A stretch of 64,000 nt of DNA from Pythium myriotylum (taxonomy: Eukaryota > Oomycota > Peronosporomycetes > Pythiales > Pythiaceae), in contig JALJCQ010000026.1 in assembly GCA_023091665.1 (NCBI GenBank), positions 744,001 to 808,000 of the forward strand, read 5' to 3'. Under the pieces are notes generated by a model. It saw only the letters and a list, made by a program, of their open reading frames with translations, had not been told where the DNA came from and did no database searches. Shown piece after piece: positions 1-7,428 of this stretch. Both the position numbers and the translations under genes were made by a program. Within the stretch, counting starts at the first letter, position 1, and each line of letters starts with the position of its first letter.

Positions 1-261
1 CGTGAGCAGCCGCTCCGAGTCGACCCCTGTCGACGAGCGCCAAGGACTTGGCAAAAGGCGAACTGATTGTATTCAGATTATTCCCCTGGGGAATAATCCC
101 CCCATATACCTGATATCCCTGGTATCTAACACCCAGGGATATCCCCTACTGAATCTAATAAAAGAGAGTCACTACTTAGGGTAACTTTTCCCCTAAGTGG
201 ACCACACACATTATGTACCTACACAACCTAACCTACTTGTGTAACCTTGTACCCTGTTACA
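1..261 (-). mobile_element. End of an LTR (family X) inserted in the Gypsy integrase
   Basis: Reading the minus strand from 261, the sequence begins TGTAACAGGGT, a typical LTR start. It resembles the start of the Gypsy LTR in this window (TGTAACGGGGT). It interrupts the integrase reading frame exactly after the Leu-Val-Ser-Asp motif, so it is an insertion. Its other end, and any internal region, lie left of the window. The stretch encodes no recognisable protein. It holds three inverted repeats, listed separately. It could be a solo LTR or one LTR of a longer, probably Gypsy-type, element. Confidence 0.6.
77..198. repeat. Three consecutive perfect inverted repeats in LTR X
   Basis: 77-97 has 10-bp arms (ATTATTCCCC) around one base. 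112-143 has 11-bp arms (GATATCCCTGG) around 10 bases. 174-198 has 8-bp arms (ACTTAGGG) around 9 bases. They could form hairpins in the LTR transcript. Function unknown. Confidence 0.85.
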
Positions 262-1448
262 ATCTGACACGAGCTCTCGTGGCAGTCCATGGTGTCGAAA
301 CACCGTGTCGACGAAGACGCGAGCGCAGCCTTCGGCTGTGATCGTCTCTGGAACTGCAGCAAGATGCACCATCTTGCTGAAACGATCCACGAACACGAGG
401 ATCCCGTTGTTCTTCTGTTCATGGAGACGGACTCCCAGCACTCTGTCGGTACCGGCAGAGACTGTAGCGGCGCGCGAAGTGAAGGTCCCGACTTCACTCG
501 CTGGCAAACCTCGCAAGCACAGACGTACTTGCGCACGAACTTGAATTGGCGAGGCCAATAAAAGTCGCGACTCAACGTGAGATATGTCTTCTCACGTCCA
601 CGATGTCCGCTCACTGGAGCATCGTGGTACTCGTACATGATCCGCAGGCGCAGATCATGATCTCCTGGCACGACGACACGCGGAGTGTCGTCGGCAACGG
701 CGCTGTAGAACAGCAGGCCGTTCCGCTGCGTGTATTGATGAACCTTCGATCGATACGAAGCCGGCAAGCTCTTCAACGCTTGCGGCGATGGCTCCGCAAG
801 GTAGGCCATCAAGCGCACGACCTTAGGGTCGTGTGCATTCGCAGCACGAATGTCGTCGAGCAAGGTCGACGACGGAACACTGGAGCTGAACGCACTCGCT
901 GCGTTCAGGGAATCTTGGGCGGCGACCGTCGGCTCAAAGTCTGGCCGACGGGGCAGAGCATCCGCGACGACGTTGAGTCGTCCGGGCTTGTACTCGACGG
1001 AGAAGTCATACTCCGCGAAGAAAGACAGCCACCTTGCCATGCGCTGCGAGAGGTGTGGACTGTTCACAGCCGTGCGCAAAGACGCATGGTCTGTGAAGAC
1101 CTTGAACGGTCTATCTCCAAGCAGATAGACGCGGAACTTCGCCAGTGCATACTTCATGGCAAGGAGTTCCTTGTCATGCACTGGATAGTTACGCTCAGCT
1201 GGTTGCAGCTGACGCGACTGGTAACAGACGACGCGCTCAGCGCCGTCGTCGTCGAACTGCATCAGCGCTGCGCCGATGGCAAAGTCGCTTGCGTCACAAA
1301 CCACGTGGAATGGTTTGTCCTGGTCCGCGATCGCCAGAACTGGCGATTCAATCAAGCTTTGCTTGATGCCTTCGAAGGAACGCTGACACTCAGCGTTCCA
1401 AGTCCACTTGGTGTCTTTCTTGAGTAATCGAGAAAGAGGAACAGTCAT
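262..1448 (-). pseudogene. Gypsy RNase H and integrase, frameshifted and truncated
   Basis: This directly follows the RT in the same frame after a TAG at 1449-1451. RNase H is recognisable by the Val-Cys-Asp-Ala-Ser-Asp motif, the His-Asp-Lys-Glu-Leu-Leu motif and a Phe-Thr-Asp-His-Ala motif. The chromodomain-less integrase starts with an HHCC zinc-binding module (His-x6-His, then Cys-Ala-Cys-Glu-Val-Cys). Around 420-430 the frame shifts and the segment holding the first catalytic Asp is missing. The core then continues in another frame through the Phe-Val-Asp-Arg-Phe-Ser motif to Leu-Val-Ser-Asp, where LTR X interrupts it at 262. The third catalytic residue is not in the window. Not functional. 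Confidence 0.9.
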
Positions 1449-3101
1449 CTAGGCGTAGTTGCGCGAGTACTTGTGCAAGTACGCCGCGAGGCCAAGGAAC
1501 TTGCGCAGTCCCTTGACGTCGAGTGGCGTTGGCCACTCCTTGATCGCTCTGATCTTCTCGGGATCAGGGCGCACGCCGTTCTTGCCGACTATACACCCAA
1601 GAACGGGTATCTCGCTGGCCGCGAAGATACACTTCTTCAGGTTCGCGTACAGCTTATGCTCTCGCATAAGTGTGAGAACCTCTCTGATGTGGAGTCTGTG
1701 AACCTCCAGATCAGTCTTCCCGTCCATAGCTCGGCTATGAACGAAGGCGTCGTCGAAGTAGCTTGGTGCGAAGGCTCGCACTGGGCGCAATAGATGCGAG
1801 ACGCATCTATTGAATGTGGCTGGTGCGTTGCTGAGGCCCTGAGGCATCACCAACCACTCCCAGAGCATTCCGCTTGGGGTGCTGACGGCCGTGAACGGAA
1901 TATCCCGTTCACGCATCAAGATCTGATAGAATCCGTCCATCAGATCCATCGACGAGAAGATGGTGCTCTTCGCCATCCCGTCGATGATGACGTCCTTCCT
2001 CGGTATCGGCGTCTGCGCCGGTATCGTCGCCGCGTTCAACTTGTTGAACGCGTGTACAATCCGCCACCCTCCTGTTGCCTTGCGCACACAGAAGGTCGGA
2101 GAGCTGTGAGGGGAGGTAGACTCCCTCACATGGCCAGCAGCGAGACGTTCTGCGAAGAACTTGTCGATCGCTTCGACCTGTTCACGAGGCAGTGGCCACT
2201 GCTTCATGACACAGTACTTCGAACCTGGCTTCAGGTCGATCTCGTGCCGAATGCCTTTGTCCTTCGGCAATTCGCACGGCACGGATTCGGGGAACACATC
2301 CGCGAATTCGACCAAATCCTCGTAGAGAGGATTTCCCTTGAGCGACTCCCAGGATTGAGCCGAGTACCGCTCAATCCGAGTCTTCTCATCGAGGACGCTT
2401 TCGTCCATCGATGAGCTGCTGAGAAGCCGTTCCTTCTCAGCAAACACCACTGCCGACCGGATATCGGTCACACATTCGTCCTCCGCGACGAGAATACAGA
2501 TCTGCGCGATCTTTCCTTGGCGCAGATCTCGCAAGAACCGCTTGGTTTCGAGCGTAGGCAGTGCGGTGATCTCCGAAGTTGACTTCGGAGGCGCAACGAC
2601 CTCGAGAGTGGATGCACCCACTCTCGTGCCGTCATTGACTAAGACGTTGATCGTCTCAGTTTCTTCCTGCGGCTTTATGCGCGCAGACTCCTCGAGCTGC
2701 AGTTGCGCAACTGCAGCGAGATCTCCATCGCTCGACGTTCTAGTCGAGGCGGAGAGTCGACGTTGCCTCCTTGCGGCAGACGTCGAGACCTTCCTCTCAT
2801 AGTGCTGCCCCTGTGGCAAGCACTGTCTTCTTGGCTCGTGCGACTTATTCGCACGAGGATCTTCCTCACTTGACTCGTGCGACTCACTCGCACGAGAAGT
2901 CTTCGGCGCTGTCTGCGACTCTACGCAGACCCCGGCAGCTGGCTCGACGACAAAGGTCGACTCTTTGTCGTAGTCTTGGGCAGTCGTACTAACGACCGAG
3001 TGACTGATGAGGCCATCACACCCATCTTTCACACGTCCACGTGCATCTGGACGCTCCAGAACCGACATCAGGTGGCCACCTGATGACCGAGCGGCGGGCA
3101 T
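1449..3101 (-). pseudogene. Gypsy reverse transcriptase segment of pol
   Basis: A 550-residue open segment lies between two in-frame TAG codons (3234-3236 and 1449-1451). The first 200 residues or so are a low-complexity linker after the protease. The RT fingers and palm follow: Trp-Arg-Ile-Val, Ser-Ser-Met-Asp-Leu-Met-Asp-Gly-Phe (first catalytic Asp), Pro-Gln-Gly-Leu-Ser-Asn-Ala-Pro, and Tyr-Phe-Asp-Asp (near 1750-1761), the catalytic YxDD box. It ends in the thumb/connection motif Arg-Lys-Phe-Leu-Gly-Leu. All catalytic residues are kept. The ATG at 3101 is an internal Met of the original polyprotein, not a real start. Family members use a continuous Gag-Pol. Confidence 0.92.
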
Positions 3102-3929
3102 CGTAACGGATCGATGCCGCCAGCTGATCCATGGCTCGTGTGAACGGAGCCATGGCAGGCCTAGAATGACGTCGAACTTGTCATCTAGGTCGAGTACGAC
3201 AAAGTCGTCGTCGTACTCATTGCCTTCAAGCGTCTAGTGGAGGCCCACTACGCGTTTCATAACCCTCACCGTTGCGCCAGTTGCAAGGCGCACCGTCATC
3301 CTCGTCGGAGGAATGTCTCGCTTGACTACGTCGAGCCCCAAAGACTCGATAGACTGTCGTCGAACGAAGTTGTTCGACGCCCCATAGTCTACGAGGGCGC
3401 GAAGCGAAGACGAAGCTCCTTCGACTTCGAGCTCCAAGGTGATGAGGGCCTCGTCATCACCAGGTGTGGCGAAGCACAGAGACTGTGCTTTGGGAGCAGC
3501 CTTCGTCAAGAGTCCCACAAACTCTCTTGACGTGACTGAATCAGTAGGGCGCTCCGCCCCTACTGACCCTGACCGTTTTTTTTTTTTTTTTTTATCATCA
3601 CGCTGCTGTTTCTTCGCAGCGTGTTGATCCGACCACTGGACCTTCTTGTCCACGTGGCGGCCGCGTCCATTGCCGCGAGGCACTGGGCGCGCAGCATAAG
3701 CGTAATGCCCGGTCTTCTGGCATCGATTGCATTTCTGCAATCGCTTGTCCACGCGAGGGCGCTGCTCGCTCTCGGCGTAGGAAAGATCCATGGCCTCTGG
3801 ATCACTTGAGTCTTGTCGTCTAGACGGACGATAAGCAGCAGAATGGACATAAGCCTGTCGCAGGCTGAAGTCCTCTTGGCGAGCAGTCGAGATCGCGTCC
3901 TCGAGTTTATCAAACTCGAGACGGAACAT
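3102..3929 (-). pseudogene. Gypsy gag C-terminus, zinc knuckle and aspartic protease
   Basis: The frame continues from gag after a TAG at 3930-3932. A CCHC knuckle begins Cys-Asn-Arg-Cys-x4-His, but the last Cys is missing (Ala in its place). A Lys-rich run follows, encoded by a long T homopolymer near 3577-3595 on the plus strand. The protease active-site triplet is Asp-Tyr-Gly instead of the usual Asp-Ser-Gly or Asp-Thr-Gly. A third TAG (3234-3236) falls inside the protease. After it, the same frame still encodes the retropepsin C-terminal motif Val-Ile-Leu-Gly-Leu-Pro-Trp-Leu. The abnormal triplet and missing Cys support an inactive copy. Confidence 0.88.
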
Positions 3930-4628
3930 CTAGGTCTTGATCGGCCCGTCCTCGAGCCCCTTGATAAACGCAGCAACCTGCGTTTGATCATCGATGGGAT
4001 TCTCCACGATGCAACTCACGAGGTATCGTGCGTGCTGGGCGTAAGCGTGAATATCACACTTACCTTGCCTGAGGTCCAGGAACTCAGCGCGAGCCCTGAA
4101 CTCGGCTCGGGGTGGCTCAAACGCTTGTTTGATCTTGACCTTGAACTCTTCATACGATCCGAAGCAATACGGATCGTGCAACTTGAAACCGAGCGCCCAC
4201 ACCTTGGCACGACCTGCCAAGTTGGAGATGGCGTAGGTCACTCGCATCGCATCGTCATCGATGCGACGGGCTTCAATGGAATCGTCGAGTTCGACGAACC
4301 AACGCAACAGGCTGTCACCGTCAGCCTTGTACTTGGAGATCTCGATCTTCAACGGCTCGACACGTCGAGGCCGCTCTGCCGCCACAGCAGCAGACTGCTG
4401 CTGCCTCAATAACGCTGCTTGTTGAGCGCTCTGCTCGCGCAGAGCTGCAAGACTCCCTCTCGCTTCGTTCAGCTCATGCTGGATGAACTGGGCGATACTC
4501 GCGTGCTGTTCATCACGCGAGAGCGAGAGGAGCATGGCGCCGACGGCGGCTTCGCCCACCGTCGCGGCCATGCGTTGAACAGCCTGCCACTCGAGTTCAC
4601 TCAAGTGGAGGAAGACCCTGCGCGCCAA
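3930..4628 (-). pseudogene. Gypsy gag (capsid region)
   Basis: About 230 residues with a probable coiled coil (many Gln, Ala and Leu, roughly residues 55-80) followed by a retrotransposon gag core with Trp-Phe-x-Glu-Leu and a Trp-Ala-Leu-Gly motif. It ends in TAG at 3930-3932, and the same frame resumes at once with ATG. The first in-frame ATG is at 4571. A better-placed ATG at 4653, just after the primer site, is in another frame, so a one-base indel near the N terminus is likely. The segment from 4628 starts with TTG, which I do not accept as the start. Confidence 0.85.
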
Positions 4629-4664
4629 GGGTTTCCGGCGCAGGGGGATTCATAGTCGCTGGGC

Positions 4665-4683
4665 GGACTACGAAGTGCTACCA
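4665..4683 (-). other. Candidate primer binding site of the Gypsy element
   Basis: Two bases inside the 5' LTR the minus strand reads TGGTAGCACTTCGTAGTCC. Starting with TGG, the complement of a tRNA CCA end, is the normal pattern for Ty3/Gypsy. The tRNA was not identified. Confidence 0.55.
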
Positions 4684-4685
4684 GG

Positions 4686-5021
4686 TGTAACGAGGCTGAC
4701 CTCGTTACGTCACGTACACTATGGAGCAGTGTAAGAAGCGCGCAACACAGGGACTTGTGTTGGGTTGGGCAAATGGGAAACTGAATTTATGGATTGGGAA
4801 ACCTAGAAAAACCTACTCTTTGTATATAAAACCTCGCAGATCCGCCCTCGGATTTCTGCCATACACTCAATCACAAGACCCTAGCGTGATTGGTGGGAAA
4901 TCGGGATAATATTGTAGGATATTATCCAATCAGGAGACATCGCAACCAGATGGGTTCACGATGTTCCTATCGGACACCATTGACATGGGTCCGTACCATG
5001 TAACGGGCACACCCCGTTACA
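4686..5021 (-). repeat. 5' LTR of the Gypsy element
   Basis: This is a 336-bp LTR whose sense strand starts TGTAACGGGG and ends CTCGTTACA. The termini are perfect 7-bp inverted repeats (TGTAACG/CGTTACA). Both ends also fold into hairpins: 4687-4708 with 9-bp arms and 4-base loop, and 4999-5021 with 9-bp arms and 5-base loop. A third hairpin is at 4904-4927 (9-bp arms). The boundary at 5021/5022 is supported by the abrupt loss of Helitron Rep coding. Confidence 0.8.
4770..4830 (-). promoter_or_regulatory. Gypsy LTR promoter: TATA box plus oomycete-type initiator
   Basis: The sense strand has TTTATATA (complement of 4823-4830). About 40 bases downstream is TTCAGTTT followed by CCCATTTG (complement of 4770-4785). 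This fits the oomycete initiator pattern YTCANTYY followed by CAWTTT. Placing the start of R here is inference. Confidence 0.5.
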
Positions 5022-5330
5022 GAGTGGGATCTTCCGTTCATTGGGAAGCTGAAGATTTTCCATGCCGCCTCAATCGCGCACACGTAGATGCTGCTTGCAT
5101 ACCGAGAGATCTCGTCGTACTTCTCGTCAACAGACAACGTAACACGGTCGCTCCCCTTGTAAATATACTTGTGGAGATACTTGATCGCCATATCTCCAAT
5201 CACCGAATCAATGTAGATGTGGCAGTCGTACTTCGAGGAGAGGTAGGCGTTGTATGGAACAACATGTCGGTTGACAAAAGAAAACTTCGACTTGCCTTTC
5301 TTGTCTTTCTTGTCTTTCTTCTCGTCGACA

Positions 5331-5361
<31 letters not shown>

Positions 5362-6150
5362 CGTCTGTACCACTGTTCTTGTTTAGAATTGCTCGCTGGT
5401 TGTTGCGTCGTTTGAACACCACGCCATTGTGATCTGCTGTGGTTGTCTCTCAAAATGGTCGCGGATACTTCTTAGAGCACTTCCCATCCTTCATACACGG
5501 TGCATCTTCGTAGCCCTTGCCACATGGTCCATGCAGCATGCATCGTCGAACGGTCTGGTACAGTCTCGGGTCCTTCTCTCTACCTGGAATCTCTGCCGAT
5601 ACAAAACGATCAAAATCGGCGGTGGTTCGAGGCTTGTAGTCTTTGTGGAAGATTAGCAAAATGTGCGCGTGCGGAAGACCTCGTTTCTGGTACTCAATCA
5701 CGTATATGTACGCGACCACCTTACCAAAGATGTGTTTCTTGAGAATATCATGGAGAATAGCCTTCAACTTCTCGTTGAAGACTCTTGCCACCAGTTCAGG
5801 ACGGTTTTCAGCTTTTTGACCGTACTCCAACTCCCGTTCGATCTCTTCCCACTTTGGATTGCAAGTCAATGTAACAAAGGCATCTGGTGCGCCATATGTC
5901 CGAACGATCGCCATGGAATCCTGGTAAAGCTGATCCATATATCACGGGCTGCCGACAAACTTAGCCGGGAGAATGTAGAACTTGCAAGAGTTGAGAACCG
6001 CTTCGCGAGGTAATGTCCAGTCCAGATCTCGTCGGAATCGATCGATCAAGCCATGGTATAAGTCTGCGCGCAACTGCCTTTGGTTTCTGCGTGCTCACTT
6101 GTGATTATCTTGGCAAACTGATCAACGCAGATTTCCTGAAGAAGAGGACC
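5022..6150 (-). pseudogene. Helitron Rep (HUH/Y2) domain, broken
   Basis: HUH endonuclease domain of a Helitron RepHel, which nicks DNA for rolling-circle transposition. The metal-binding motif Gly-Leu-Pro-His-Ala-His lies near 5663-5671. The two-tyrosine motif Lys-Tyr-Leu-His-Lys-Tyr lies near 5165-5182. Conserved blocks include Thr-Cys-Asn-Pro-Lys-Trp and Met-Asn-Gly-Arg-Ser at the Gypsy junction. Two in-frame TGA codons (about 5939-5941 and 5450-5452) stand where relatives usually have Arg or a nearby residue. Frameshifts lie near 6010-6150. An unusual acidic-then-lysine run (ten Glu, then Asp/Lys repeats) near 5290-5362 sits between the two motifs. Non-functional. Confidence 0.9.
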
Positions 6151-6153
6151 AAA

Positions 6154-6513
6154 TTAATGCAAGTGGTTGTAGCGAGACTTGCGAAAGAAGAGCTGGAAAA
6201 GGATCCACCGACGAAATGTAATCTTCGCACGCTTCTTGGGCGCCGCAGGACCCTGGACGACGATTGCCATTTCTTCTACACCATCATCTTCAGTCTTGCC
6301 CTCAGCTTCCAGTTCGTTTACCCCTTCGACACTATCATCCTCTTTCCCTGAGTCGTCGTCAATGTTGTCTTGGTCGTCTTCAGATGATCCTTCGCCGAAA
6401 TCAATGTTCATCTTCTGGCCGTCCTTTGGCATTCTGCCCTTGATAGGATTGAGGCCTGGCTCACCTCTCAGATACACGATCATAGGATCGTACCACTCGT
6501 GAAGCTCGCTGAT
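6154..6513 (-). pseudogene. N-terminal part of the Helitron protein, acidic region
   Basis: An open stretch of about 110 residues beginning near the copia LTR boundary. It has an Asp/Glu-rich run of about 45 residues. It ends in a Leu-Phe-Gln-Leu-Phe-x-Arg-Lys-Ser-Arg-Tyr-Asn-His-Leu segment resembling the block that precedes Rep in Helitron proteins. The frame is lost just downstream at about 6150. The upstream end is cut by the copia LTR at 6517. No start can be assigned; the ATG at 6483 is internal to the similarity. Confidence 0.7.
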
Positions 6514-6516
6514 CCT

Positions 6517-6871
6517 TATTAAAGGTCACGAAGTCGAGAAGAGGAGTGGACTTGACTGAAGCTTGGCAAAATGCAGAGTGAATTGATCGGGACTTAGTTC
6601 GCTGTCGCTGCCTCTAAGCCGTCTTGTGTCCTACGCTACCATAAACATATGCATGTCCTACCTATCGTAATCATATGCAGAGGTATACACACTTCGTGGG
6701 TACTTCAACAAAGTTGATGGGTTGAACTGGGTTCAACCCAGAACTAGATGGAGAACTTTCCACCTGAGAATTTTCTACATGGGAATCTTCCACATGAGAA
6801 TTTTCTACAGTTGAATCTTCCACAACTTGAACTTCAACTTCAAGATGTTGTGACACATTGTACCCATAATA
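6517..6871 (-). repeat. Family A LTR (3' LTR of a minus-strand fragment)
   Basis: A 355-bp copy of the A LTR in reverse orientation, running TATTA...TAATA. It differs from the LTRs of the intact A element at a few bases, for example in the Val-Pro region near 6710. It joins Helitron sequence on the left (6512-6516 is ATCCT). Confidence 0.92.
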
Positions 6872-7058
6872 GCCCCCCTCAATGGTCACAGCCTTGAATT
6901 CCGAGGGCTTGAGTGAGCTCTTGGTGACGGGGACCGGGTAGACCCTTCGTGAGCAAGTCGGCGTTCATGGTTGAGCTTGGGCAGTACTTTACTTCGACTT
7001 CCCCGGACTTGACTTCATCACGAATGTGGTGGTATTTGATGTCGATGTGCTTGGCGCG
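6872..7058 (-). pseudogene. 3' end of a minus-strand family A pol gene
   Basis: The last 60 codons of A pol (RNase H end, His-Ile-Asp-Ile-Lys-Tyr to the final Cys-Asp-His), with the TGA complement at 6879-6881 and the polypurine tract at 6872-6878. It is cut at 7058 by the 5' LTR of the plus-strand A element. Nothing of the rest of this copy continues on the far side of that element. Confidence 0.9.
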
Positions 7059-7413
7059 TATTATGGGTACAATGTGTCACAACATCTTGAAGTTGAAGTT
7101 CAAGTTGTGGAAGATTCAACTGTAGAAAATTCTCATGTGGAAGATTCCCATGTAGAAAATTCTCAGGTGGAAAGTTCTCCATCTAGTTCTGGGTTGAACC
7201 CAGTTCAACCCATCAACCTTGTTGAAGTACCCACGAAGTGTGTATACCTCTGCATATGATTACGATAGGTAGGACATGCATATGTTTATGGTAGCGTAGG
7301 ACACAAGACGGCTTAGAGGTAGCGACAGCGAACTAAGTCCCGATCAATTCACTCTGCATTTTGCCAAGCTTCAGTCAAGTCCACTCCTCTTCTCGACTTC
7401 GTGACCTTTAATA
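7059..7413 (+). repeat. 5' LTR of intact element A
   Basis: 355 bp, TATTATGGG at the start and TTTAATA at the end. The ends are a 5-bp inverted pair (TATTA/TAATA) rather than TG...CA. A short imperfect repeat built on GTGGAAGATTC and GTAGAAAATTC lies near 7105-7175. Confidence 0.93.
7348..7367 (+). promoter_or_regulatory. Oomycete-type initiator in LTR A
   Basis: TTCACTCT (7348-7355) followed by GCATTTTGCC fits YTCANTYY plus CAWTTT. The A at 7351 would be the start of R, 67 bases before the gag ATG. The same motif is in LTR B. Confidence 0.5.
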
Positions 7414-7428
7414 GGTTATGAGCCCAAG
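7414..7428 (+). other. Primer binding site of element A, overlapping the start codon
   Basis: GGTTATGAGCCCAAG directly follows the LTR. It matches the anticodon-loop complement used by copia elements primed with a half-molecule of initiator tRNA-Met (GGTTATGRGCCCA). The gag ATG (7418-7420) lies within it. Confidence 0.65.

Larger units (their letters stand above)
262..5021 (-). mobile_element. Degenerate Ty3/Gypsy LTR retrotransposon
   Basis: On the minus strand the order is 5' LTR (5021-4686), primer site, gag, zinc knuckle, protease, reverse transcriptase, RNase H, integrase, which is the Ty3/Gypsy order. The 3' part is lost where LTR X begins at 261, so no 3' LTR or target-site duplication can be checked here. 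The 5' LTR abuts a Helitron Rep gene at 5022, so this element inserted into that Helitron. The bases outside the LTR (5022-5026) are GAGTG, the expected target duplicate. Three in-frame TAG codons and an integrase frameshift make it non-autonomous. Short perfect inverted repeats are extremely dense throughout. Confidence 0.93.
5022..6516 (-). mobile_element. Fragment of a decayed Helitron
   Basis: On the minus strand this encodes the N-terminal and Rep parts of a Helitron replication protein in pieces. The helicase half is not present, because the Gypsy element interrupts the gene at 5022. On the other side a family A copia LTR begins at 6517. No Helitron terminus (TC start or CTRR hairpin end) is visible, so only the middle of the element is here. 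Confidence 0.88.

Noticed and set aside
2..184. Small open frame at the left edge
   Set aside because: It starts with GTG, crosses the palindromes of LTR X and has no recognisable similarity.
1449..3932. Reassigned TAG codon explaining the open Gypsy frame
   Set aside because: The same element also has an integrase frameshift, a degraded protease triplet and a lost zinc Cys. Decay is simpler; kept only as a query.
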